This document shows, in pieces, positions 34,215 through 39,774 of a stretch of DNA of 39,774 nucleotides (position 1 is its first letter; each line of letters begins with the position of its first letter). This DNA is from a bacterium (GTDB lineage: Bacteria; Patescibacteriota; Patescibacteriia; UBA9934; GWF2-40-263): assembly GCA_020057555.1 (NCBI GenBank), contig JAGVFR010000010.1:1-39774 (forward strand), in the 5' to 3' direction. Under the pieces are notes generated by a model, which saw nothing but the letters and a program-made list of their open reading frames with translations, had not been told where the DNA came from and ran no database searches. Made by a program: the position numbers and the translations under genes.

Positions 34215-34271
34215 TCAACCGCCTCGTTCAGCGCGCGAGGCCTTCGCGCACCTACTCGAGTTGGTTGACAT
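34215..34271 (-). CDS. Possible 18-residue leader peptide upstream of the M23 gene
   Basis: A short frame, MSTNSSRCAKASRAERGG, with a perfect AGGAGG (34279-34284) seven bases before its ATG. It ends 22 bases before the M23 start. It contains a hairpin (GCGCGA/TCGCGC around AGGCC) that could control the downstream gene. It may be a regulatory leader or a translational coupling peptide; chance is not excluded. Confidence 0.4.
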   Translation of the reverse strand: MSTNSSRCAKASRAERGG

Positions 34272-34410
34272 TGCAGCGCCTCCTATTCACTGCGTTGTCA
34301 ATCAAGAAAGATCGAAAATCCGTATTGTCGATTCCTGAAACGTCTGCAATCTATATTACAGTCCCGTTTCGTTCGTCGATCAGAACAGAAATTTTTGACG
34401 ATCTATCATC

Positions 34411-34439
34411 ATAAAACCAAACATTTTGATGTCTGTCAA
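34411..34439 (-). promoter_or_regulatory. Sigma70 promoter of the M23 lipoprotein gene
   Basis: On the minus strand TTGACA (34434-34439), a 17-base spacer and TTTTAT (34411-34416). The start would be near 34404, leaving a leader of about 210 bases that holds the possible leader peptide and hairpins. Confidence 0.65.
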
Positions 34440-34449
34440 CCAATTTTTT

Positions 34450-34467
34450 GCTAAAATAAGCTAAAAT
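34450..34467 (-). promoter_or_regulatory. Paired ATTTTAGC boxes upstream of the M23 promoter
   Basis: Two identical ATTTTAGC words on the minus strand, repeated with a 10-base period, end ten bases before the -35 hexamer. The same arrangement is found at 167-187. Confidence 0.45.
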
Positions 34468-34506
34468 TTCTGTCATGTCAAATCAACATAACAAAATAAA
34501 ACAAAC

Positions 34507-34543
34507 AAAAAAAGGCGAAGGTTAGTTAAAATTTCCTTTCGCC
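34507..34543 (-). terminator. Rho-independent terminator downstream of serS
   Basis: GGCGAA (34514-34519) pairs with TTCGCC (34538-34543) with further G-C pairing inside, and the minus strand continues with seven T. It lies about 140 bases past the serS stop, after a long inverted repeat. Confidence 0.75.
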
Positions 34544-34576
34544 AAGTTTATTTCATCTTGATGTGTATAACATTTG

Positions 34577-34702
34577 GAGATTCCTCAAAACTAGCGACCT
34601 TTCGACTTACGGGGACCCCACAAATATCTCACCGAAATTTTCATTACGCCTCGACATTTGTTTCCCCGTGCGTCAAAATCTCATCTAGTTTTGAGAAATC
34701 TC
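34577..34702. repeat. Long imperfect inverted repeat overlapping the serS 3' end
   Basis: The outer arms 34577-34594 and 34685-34702 are 18 bp with one mismatch (CTCAAAACTAG / CTAGTTTTGAG at the core). Inner pairings include ACGGGGA/TCCCCGT and ACAAAT/ATTTGT, so nearly the whole 126 bp folds back. The right arm encodes the last serS codons (EISQN) and the stop. It could be a MITE-like insertion or a structured RNA; no gene is seen inside. Confidence 0.7.
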
Positions 34703-35947
34703 ATCCTTTCCCATAAACTGTTGCAACACTTTTGGAACAACAACGCTTCCGTCTTCTTGTTGATAATTTTCCAAAATCGCAATTAATGTTCTCCCAATCG
34801 CAAACGCAGTTCCGTTCAATGCATGAGCACATTCGTTTTTCCCTTTTCGACGAACTCTGATATTCAACCGACGCGTTTGAAAATCAGTTGTGTTTGATGT
34901 TGAGTGAGTTTCACGATATGCGTTTTGCGATGGCATCCATGTTTCAATATCATATGTTCGAGCTGATGGGGTTCCAGTATCGCCGGAACACAATTTCATT
35001 ACACGATATGGAAGTCCAAGACCTTGCATTAAACGTTCTTCAATTGAAAGTAAAAGCTCATGCTCCTCGTCCGATCGTTCTGGTGTTGTAAAACTAAACA
35101 TCTCGATTTTGTCGAATTGATGAACCCGCAAAATTCCACGAGTATCTTTTCCATAACTTCCTGCTTCGCGGCGATAGCACGGCGAAAAACCCGCGTATCG
35201 AAGCGGCAACTGTTCTTCATCTAATATTTCATTCATGTGCATTGGTCCAAGCGCTTGTTCTGATGTTCCGATCAAAACCATTGGATCATTTTTCAAATGA
35301 TAAATTTCCTCCTCCCCACCATGTTGCAAATACCCCATTGCTGACATTGCTTCAATCGCAATTAGATGCGGTGGAATAACTGGGATAAATTTTTCTTTAA
35401 GAAGTTCAGAAAGCGCATATTGAATTAAAGCAAACTCTAACAAAACAGCATCGCCTTTTAAATAAACAAACCGCGCGCCGGAAACTTTCGCGGCTCGCTC
35501 AACATCAATGATTCCAAGTTTTTCACCAAGTTCAAGATGGTCTTTTGGTGTGAATGAAAATTTTGTTGGTTCACCAAACACTCGAACTTGTTCATTTTTT
35601 GATTCATCGGTGCCAGTTGGAACATCATCTCGCAAAATGTTTGGGTATTTGAAAAGCTCGGCACTTAGCAAAGACTCGGCTTGAGCGAGTTTTTCTTCCC
35701 ACTCTTTTGTCTTCTCTTTGATCTGTTTGCCTTGCTCAATTATTGCCGGACGATCTTCTGTTGATGCTGTTGAAACTGTTTTAGAGAGTTCATTCGCTTT
35801 TGTGCGAAGTTCCTGAACCTGTTCCAAACTTTCGGCTCGGTCTTTTGCGTGTTTTACCGCAAACGAAACATCTATTTCCTTTCCACGACGGGCATTATTT
35901 TCAGCCACTTTGTCTGGCTGTTCCAAAAGATATTTGATATCGATCAT
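34685..35947 (-). CDS. serS: Seryl-tRNA synthetase
   Basis: Class II synthetase charging tRNA-Ser, 420 aa. The N-terminal long antiparallel coiled coil (residues 30-105) grips the long variable arm of tRNA-Ser. Motif 2 is AGFSPCYRREAGSYGKDTRGILRVHQFDK (seen as RREAGSYG and RVHQFDK). Motif 3 is LNGTAFAIGRTLIAILENYQ near residue 385. Two tRNA-Ser genes lie elsewhere in the window. The final codons and stop are part of a long inverted repeat, so the C-terminus may have been altered by it. A terminator of the kinase gene lies directly upstream. Confidence 0.96.
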   Translation of the reverse strand: MIDIKYLLEQPDKVAENNARRGKEIDVSFAVKHAKDRAESLEQVQELRTKANELSKTVSTASTEDRPAIIEQGKQIKEKTKEWEEKLAQAESLLSAELFKYPNILRDDVPTGTDESKNEQVRVFGEPTKFSFTPKDHLELGEKLGIIDVERAAKVSGARFVYLKGDAVLLEFALIQYALSELLKEKFIPVIPPHLIAIEAMSAMGYLQHGGEEEIYHLKNDPMVLIGTSEQALGPMHMNEILDEEQLPLRYAGFSPCYRREAGSYGKDTRGILRVHQFDKIEMFSFTTPERSDEEHELLLSIEERLMQGLGLPYRVMKLCSGDTGTPSARTYDIETWMPSQNAYRETHSTSNTTDFQTRRLNIRVRRKGKNECAHALNGTAFAIGRTLIAILENYQQEDGSVVVPKVLQQFMGKDEISQN

Positions 35948-35989
35948 ACCCCGATATCATGCACGAAATGAGAGAAAATGTGAAGATAC

Positions 35990-36017
35990 AAAAAAAGACG
36001 AGGTAAAAACCCCGTCA
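35990..36017 (-). terminator. Rho-independent terminator after the kinase gene
   Basis: GACGAGG (35997-36003) pairs with CCCCGTC (36011-36017), allowing G-T, and the minus strand continues with seven T. Confidence 0.8.
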
Positions 36018-36028
36018 GAGAAAGACCA

Positions 36029-37582
36029 TCAGCGTACCTTACACAATTCGACACTGCTGTTGCAGTTGATGCGCGGTGATTCGCCAGAACGAACGATAAG
36101 ATTTGGAATACTGACTTGTTCTGCATCACGTCCAGTGAATTGGACAATGACTTTGTATGATCCAGGCACAACCTGACATGGAAGTTTATACTTTCCTGAC
36201 TGTCCAACAAGCCAAGCTTTGACAGAATCGTCATCTGGCGCTGAAAAGCCAACACGCACAGTTTCGATCGGTTTGATCGCTTCAGGTTCGATCATTTTCG
36301 GTTCAACCACTTTCGGTTCGATCGGTTTTGGCTTTTCGGGCTTGATAGTTTTCGTTTTTGAAATGGCTGATTCAATCTCGACTCTTTGATGTCGAACTTC
36401 TTGTTCCAACAGACGCAGATCATGGCCTTCGACAAGCTCAGGCAATAACGGAGTTGAAGACACCGGCAACCACCTGTCGTCCCCCTTAGAAATGGGGACG
36501 TTCGCTGGTTCGTTTGAGAAATACACGACAGCGCTAGCTATTGCAATGATCATTACCAGTACAAAAGCTAATAACCGAGCAAGCGCACCGCGTCGAGCTT
36601 TACGCACACGACGCAGATGTTCGTCGCTGTCGAAGCTATCAAACTCATCGGTTTGAGCAAAGCCCATGCCTGACGAATCCGATGGTGTTGGTTTTGGAAG
36701 AATTCGTAACGGATTCCCTTCTCCACCAAACAAGACTGTCTGTGAAGATTTCGGAAGTTCCGAAAGAGCTAACTGAAGAGCATCACGCAACTCGCGTACA
36801 CTGCCATATCGAGCTTCTGGCTTGAGAGCTGTTGCTTTGATGATGACGCTACATAAAGACTCCGGAATCCTGTTCATGAGCTCTGGCTTGTCTTCGATAG
36901 TTGGCGCGAAAAAGAATCCAATTGGCGGTTCTTCCCCGCGCATGATCGCCCAGAGTGTCACGCAAAGAGCATGAATGTCCGCGCGTTCATCAACCAAAGC
37001 CGCTCGGTCGATCTGTTCAGGAGCCATGTAGCCAAGACTCCCCATACCGATTCCGTCTTTGGTTTGCCGAGTTCTCGCATCATCCATGCGGGCAATGCCG
37101 AAATCGGTTATCTTTGGAAAACCATTCGGGGTGAGCAGTATGTTGTCTGGTTTGATGTCGCGATGGATAACGCCTTTTAAGTGCGCTTGTTCAATACCAG
37201 CGCACACAAGAACCATCACATTGACTGCGGTATCAGGCTGAAGAGCTCCATTGTTCTCAACGAAATTCCACAGATCTCCACCATCAACCCACTCAAGCAC
37301 GATGTATGGAAGTCCATCAATCTCATCAAGGTCGTAAACCTTGACGATCGAGGGATGTTCGATCTTGCGTATGATGCGCGCTTCCTTTCTGAAACGAGCA
37401 AGCACTTGAGGATTTTCGAGTTGATCAGGATTGATAATCTTGATCGCGACAGGAAGATCAAATCCTGTGTCAACCGCGTAGAAAACCGTCCCCATACCGC
37501 CTCTGCCAACCAGACGCTCAACACGGAAACGGCCACTGCGATGTGTTTCAAAAGCAGTTTTGATCGTTTCCAAATCAATCAT
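36029..37582 (-). CDS. Hanks-type serine/threonine protein kinase with membrane helix and extracellular domain
   Basis: A 517-aa transmembrane kinase. The glycine loop is VGRGGMGTVF near residue 25 and the ATP-binding lysine is in PVAIKII. The catalytic loop HRDIKPDNILL is near residue 140 and DFGIARMDD near 160, followed by a GSLGYMAPEQ activation segment; all catalytic residues are present. A single membrane helix lies near residues 330-352 (LARLLAFVLVMIIAIASAVVYF). The outside part has a Pro/Lys/Glu-rich linker (KPEKPKPIEPK) and a PEGA-like beta domain (PGSYKVIVQFTGRDAEQ). The start at 37582 is set by AGAGGT seven bases upstream; the frame extends to 37627. It overlaps the stop of the preceding secreted-protein gene by eight bases, so the two are translationally coupled. 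Confidence 0.93.
   Translation of the reverse strand: MIDLETIKTAFETHRSGRFRVERLVGRGGMGTVFYAVDTGFDLPVAIKIINPDQLENPQVLARFRKEARIIRKIEHPSIVKVYDLDEIDGLPYIVLEWVDGGDLWNFVENNGALQPDTAVNVMVLVCAGIEQAHLKGVIHRDIKPDNILLTPNGFPKITDFGIARMDDARTRQTKDGIGMGSLGYMAPEQIDRAALVDERADIHALCVTLWAIMRGEEPPIGFFFAPTIEDKPELMNRIPESLCSVIIKATALKPEARYGSVRELRDALQLALSELPKSSQTVLFGGEGNPLRILPKPTPSDSSGMGFAQTDEFDSFDSDEHLRRVRKARRGALARLLAFVLVMIIAIASAVVYFSNEPANVPISKGDDRWLPVSSTPLLPELVEGHDLRLLEQEVRHQRVEIESAISKTKTIKPEKPKPIEPKVVEPKMIEPEAIKPIETVRVGFSAPDDDSVKAWLVGQSGKYKLPCQVVPGSYKVIVQFTGRDAEQVSIPNLIVRSGESPRINCNSSVELCKVR
36426..36442 (-). repeat. Dispersed repeat encoding PELVEG in the kinase linker
   Basis: CCTGAGCTTGTCGAAGG on the minus strand yields the peptide PELVEG. 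This is a widespread dispersed bacterial repeat, inserted here in the extracellular linker after the membrane helix. Confidence 0.6.
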
Positions 37583-38465
37583 CTGGCGACCTCTCTTCTT
37601 CACCTCCGAAGCCGAATTGAAATCCAACTCCGATGCCTGATAGAACTACTGCAAGTCCACCTGTACCAACAGCTGTCCAACCAAATGCGTTAGCGCGGTC
37701 ACGATGTCCTGACAAGTCAGAATCAGGAGTTGACATCGAGTTGAACAGAGACTTTTCACGAAGCGCCAAACCATAGAACGTGCCTGCGACCAAAGTTGAA
37801 ACTCCTGCCGCAATGTACCACGTGATTGGTTTTTTCCATGTCGGTACTGTGTCAATTCCCAAGTCCTTGGCTGTTACACCAAGAATGTTCTGACCCCAGA
37901 TTGGCAATTTCTCACCAGGCTGGATGTATCGGGTTTCGATCCACGCACCTTTTGGGCCATAGACTTGAATGATGAATGGCGTTGATGAAAGCCGCGGTGC
38001 ATTTCGAACTCCTCCGACAATCGCGTATCCACCCTCTGGCGCAAAAACGGATTCTGAAATTCCATCTTCAACGCTTGCCGCTTTTGCGTAGAATTCGTGA
38101 AGTCGATGTCCGATCGGCGCCACTGACTCTGGAAGAGAGTAACCAGGTTCAAGTCGTCTTGCCGCGTGAAACTCCGCAATCACACGAGCGTCATTGTGAC
38201 GAGTAAATGCGTCGAGCGCCATGAGCCGATGAAAAGCCGCGGCGTCGGACGGGCTGATCGGTTCTGTAATACACACAATGATTTGTTCTCGCGCCCGTTG
38301 TGCATGCTGAAGCAATGCCGCAACGTTCATGTCAGCAAATGCGTTTTCGCCTTGAATTGCGGCTCCTTGGATTTCGGATGCGGCAACAGTCTTGGCGCAG
38401 TCAGCGTTTGCCGAAACTGCAATGGTTGACACCAACATGGCGCACAAAAGGCTGAAATATCGCAT
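37575..38465 (-). CDS. Exported protein with C-terminal membrane region, partner of the kinase
   Basis: A 296-aa protein with a clear signal peptide (MRYFSLLCAMLVSTIAVSA, cleavage near ANA-DC). A helical, TPR-like region follows (residues 30-120, ALLQHAQRAREQIIV, ARVIAEFHAARRLEPGY). A beta-rich part (residues 130-200) contains STPFIIQVYGPKGAWIE. Two hydrophobic helices come near the C-terminus (WYIAAGVSTLVAGTFYGLAL, AFGWTAVGTGGLAVVLSGIGVG). The set-up resembles secreted proteins encoded with Ser/Thr kinases in other bacteria; the function is unknown. The start at 38465 is supported by GGAGGT just upstream. Its promoter overlaps the end of the broken DGR reverse transcriptase. Confidence 0.85.
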   Translation of the reverse strand: MRYFSLLCAMLVSTIAVSANADCAKTVAASEIQGAAIQGENAFADMNVAALLQHAQRAREQIIVCITEPISPSDAAAFHRLMALDAFTRHNDARVIAEFHAARRLEPGYSLPESVAPIGHRLHEFYAKAASVEDGISESVFAPEGGYAIVGGVRNAPRLSSTPFIIQVYGPKGAWIETRYIQPGEKLPIWGQNILGVTAKDLGIDTVPTWKKPITWYIAAGVSTLVAGTFYGLALREKSLFNSMSTPDSDLSGHRDRANAFGWTAVGTGGLAVVLSGIGVGFQFGFGGEEERSPDD

Positions 38466-38502
38466 GTTACCTCCAGTCTCGCAATGTAAAGAGCGAGGAA
38501 CT

Positions 38503-38531
38503 TTTTTATCACAATTCCATCGCAAAGTCAA
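38503..38531 (-). promoter_or_regulatory. Promoter of the exported protein-kinase operon
   Basis: On the minus strand TTGACT (38526-38531), a 17-base spacer and TAAAAA (38503-38508). A small hairpin (CTCGC/GCGAG, 38478-38497) lies in the leader just before the ribosome binding site. Confidence 0.5.
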
Positions 38532-39013
38532 TGTAATGTAATTCACCTTGTAATCTACTTGTATTTCCATATTTCATAAGCCCTAAATAAGACTGAATTG
38601 TTTCCGAAGTTGAATATGCTTCAATTCTCCGTAACATCCGTCGTTTTGTAACAGTCCGTAATACTCGATGATCTGTAAAATTAACCCAACCAAGAAAATC
38701 AACACCTGAAGCGATTGTTTTCAAAAAGATTTTATTTGATGGACTCAAACAATTTTTTATCCTCCGACAGAAACACGAAATCATAAGTATATCGAACGAA
38801 GTATCTTATTTTGAGTTTGTGTTTCACAAATTGATCAAACCGATTCATATACACATTCGAAAAAATTGCAATCCGTAAATGCGATGCAATCAAATTCTTC
38901 TTGCTCATTCTTTTTGAAACAAACTCGATCGAACAAAACAAATTTATTGCATTATCCGAACCGCTTGCAGAGGTCGGAAGAATGCTTGGTGGTTGGCTTG
39001 GACAACTGACCAA
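38509..39013 (-). pseudogene. Remnant of a DGR-type reverse transcriptase
   Basis: Two minus-strand frames together cover the C-terminal part of a DGR-clade reverse transcriptase. The first (38732-39013) contains IFSNVYMNRFDQFVKHKLK and then YFVRYTYDFVFLSEDKK. The second (38509-38784) continues with ASGVDFLGWVNFTDHRVL, RTVTKRRMLRRIE and YLGLMKYGNT, the conserved thumb end. The N-terminal fingers and palm motifs are missing, a frameshift or deletion lies near 38740-38785, and the YADD box reads YTYD. ACT TAT GAT differs from GCT GAT GAT by one base in each of two codons and loses a catalytic Asp. It lies just downstream of the template repeat, the normal place for a DGR reverse transcriptase. 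Confidence 0.88.
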
Positions 39014-39068
39014 GTCTCCTCAAAAACAAAACTCTCCCAACAATACAGCGGGAGAGAAATGAAGAGAG

Positions 39069-39194
39069 TTGCGAGCATCGCCGCGGGATTCTGGTCATTC
39101 CAGTCATTGTCGAGCCAGTTGTAGTTCCAGTTCCACGCACCGTCGTTCCAGTACAGGTAGCGAACGTACAGGTTGCCATTCGGGTTGCGATAAA
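39069..39194 (-). repeat. DGR template repeat (TR)
   Basis: A 126-bp sequence, adenine-rich in AAC/AAT codons on the minus strand, aligns gap-free with 39558-39683. It holds 33 adenines; 21 are replaced in the variable repeat and no other base differs. Translated it reads like the target (YRNPNGNLYVRYLYWNDG), but it is a template rather than a gene: no promoter or full-length protein belongs to it. Confidence 0.95.
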
Positions 39195-39268
39195 TATATG
39201 AAACACCGTCCATGCCACCACCCTTCGAATACTCTCTGGGTTGAATCGAATTCGGTATCTTTAATACC

Positions 39269-39409
39269 TTAGTGTTTCATACCAAGTATCTTCATTTTTG
39301 GATGAAGGTTCTGCATACGCGACGCTGTTTGGAAACTTTCATCCCAAACACTCTGCACGTACGGATACCAGTTTCGGTGGCCAACGATTTTCAGCGTTGA
39401 CTGATTCAC
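39269..39409 (-). CDS. Possible 46-aa ORF or decayed accessory gene between TR and VR
   Basis: A GTG-initiated frame, MNQSTLKIVGHRNWYPYVQS and onward, ends MKILGMKH. GGAAG lies close upstream of the GTG. In many DGRs an accessory gene (avd) lies between target and TR, but this frame is far shorter than Avd and has no motif I can match. It may be a remnant. Apart from it and the terminator, the 39195-39546 gap shows nothing else clear. Confidence 0.25.
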   Translation of the reverse strand: MNQSTLKIVGHRNWYPYVQSVWDESFQTASRMQNLHPKMKILGMKH

Positions 39410-39436
39410 CTACTTCCAAAACAATTCTATCATGAA

Positions 39437-39486
39437 AACAAAAAGGCACCGTAACCTATGTTGACCTTCAACATAGGTTACGGTGC
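39437..39486 (-). terminator. Strong terminator hairpin downstream of the variable gene
   Basis: A perfect 19-bp stem (39446-39464 with 39468-39486) closes a 3-base loop; the minus strand continues CTTTTTGTTTTC. It ends the DGR target transcript before the TR. Confidence 0.85.
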
Positions 39487-39538
39487 AGTAAGTACAAAGG
39501 ACTAAGGATTTAAGTGCCGAACGCACAAGTAACTGAAG

Positions 39539-39552
39539 CCTTAGGGCTAAGG
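39539..39552. other. Small palindrome six bases past the variable repeat
   Basis: CCTTAG GG CTAAGG can form a cruciform directly downstream of the VR and over the stop codon of the target gene; no equivalent follows the TR. In the Bordetella phage DGR a hairpin at this position promotes retrohoming, so this is a candidate target-site element. Confidence 0.5.
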
Positions 39553-39774
39553 GACACTTGCGAGCACCGCCGCGGGACGCCGGTCATTCCAGCCACGGTC
39601 GAGCCAGTCGCAGCCCCAGTCCCACGCACCGCCGCCCCAGCACAGGCAGCGAACGCACAGGCTGCCATACGGGTAGCGATAAACCGTACCCCAGAAGTAG
39701 ATGTAGTGGGTATTCCCGTTCTCGTCGACCTTCCAGTCTTCGGGGATGATCTCGGGGTGAGCGATGAGGTAGTC
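39547..39774 (-). CDS. DGR target protein, C-terminal 75 residues (partial, runs off right edge)
   Basis: The final 75 codons of a gene whose start lies beyond the window. The fixed part reads EIIPEDWKVDENGNTHYIYF. The diversified C-terminus reads YRYPYGSLCVRCLCWGGGAW and ends PAAVLASVP. The Trp/Gly-rich pattern with variable residues spaced between fixed Trp, Leu and Asp residues is typical of the C-type-lectin-like binding domains used by DGR targets in Patescibacteria. Codon use here is clearly more GC-rich than in the housekeeping genes, suggesting different ancestry. Its ligand and location in the cell are unknown. Confidence 0.9.
   Translation of the reverse strand, partial: DYLIAHPEIIPEDWKVDENGNTHYIYFWGTVYRYPYGSLCVRCLCWGGGAWDWGCDWLDRGWNDRRPAAVLASVP
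39558..39683 (-). repeat. DGR variable repeat (VR)
   Basis: A 126-bp partner of the TR at 39069-39194. There are 21 mismatches: on the coding strand 17 are A to G, two A to C and two A to T. The 9 bases at its 3' end are identical to the TR and would be part of the initiation-of-mutagenic-homing region. Confidence 0.95.

Noticed and set aside
38509-39013. A retron or group II intron reverse transcriptase
   Set aside because: The thumb sequence and its position right after a TR match DGR enzymes; no msr/msd-type RNA or intron domain V is seen.
38944-39221. Reading frames over the template repeat (starting MDGVSYIYRNPNG)
   Set aside because: The similarity to the target C-terminus is explained by the TR role; there is no ribosome binding site, and the frame ends in unrelated sequence.
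39446-39486. The 19-bp hairpin as the DGR target-site cruciform
   Set aside because: It is 72 bp from the VR and followed by a T tract on the minus strand, so a terminator is the simpler reading; the small palindrome at 39539-39552 is the better candidate.
1-39774. CRISPR array or cas genes
   Set aside because: No regularly spaced repeats with unique spacers and no Cas-like proteins were seen; the repeats here are tandem, inverted or paired.

Overview
The window looks like a chromosome segment from a Candidate Phyla Radiation / Patescibacteria bacterium of the Uhrbacteria-Magasanikbacteria kind; the phylum call is inference from content and style. The supporting features are AT-rich genes packed with 3-4 base gaps or ATGA overlaps, a housekeeping-only gene set, a Patescibacteria-style type IV secretion-like cluster (VirB6-like, PrgI, a split VirB4, a VirB2-like pilin) and a diversity-generating retroelement (DGR). 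TGA is used as a normal stop codon (for example at the pheS/rseP overlap), which argues against the TGA-recoding groups Gracilibacteria and Absconditabacteria.

Layout. 1-10.7 kb, minus strand: the start of a cut-off gene with a strong sigma70 promoter, then dnaE, a small membrane protein, pheT, pheS, the site-2 protease rseP, tyrS and a HAD phosphatase. 10.7-20.2 kb, plus strand: lemA, htpX, clpC, a membrane protein, a membrane-anchored beta-propeller, a DsbA-like thiol oxidoreductase, a VirB2-like pilin fused to a peptidoglycan amidase, and radA. 20.2-23.7 kb: recG (convergent with radA), then a tRNA region with tRNA-Arg(GCG), tRNA-Ser(GCU), tRNA-Ser(UGA) and several tRNA fragments, repeats and inserts. 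23.7-32.2 kb, minus strand: a secretion-like operon from a VirB6-like protein through PrgI and the two halves of VirB4 to a ComF-type protein. 32.2-38.5 kb, minus strand: an M23 lipoprotein with a possible leader peptide, serS with a long inverted repeat at its end, and a Ser/Thr kinase coupled to a secreted membrane-associated protein. 38.5-39.8 kb: a DGR.

The DGR is the strongest discovery in the window. A 126-bp template repeat (39069-39194) and a 126-bp variable repeat (39558-39683, at the 3' end of a gene running off the right edge) align without gaps. They differ at 21 positions, and every one is an adenine in the template on the minus strand. The reverse transcriptase next to the template is broken: it is 5'-truncated and frameshifted, and its RYADDF-type catalytic motif reads RYTYDF. 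The element therefore looks diversified in the past and now disabled in cis.

Other unusual structure: a complete tRNA-Arg lies inside the pieces of a second tRNA-Arg-like gene; a 64-bp duplication of the tRNA-Ser 3' end flanks a 111-bp insert; pyrimidine-rich microrepeats abut several start codons, and their complement occurs as an in-frame insertion in pheT; paired ATTTTRGC boxes sit just upstream of two sigma70 promoters.

Functional reading. The envelope genes (HtpX, RseP, LemA, DsbA-like, amidase-pilin fusion, M23 lipoprotein) together with the VirB-like cluster suggest a cell-surface export or DNA-uptake machine. ComF in the same operon, with RadA and RecG nearby, fits natural transformation, but this is inference.
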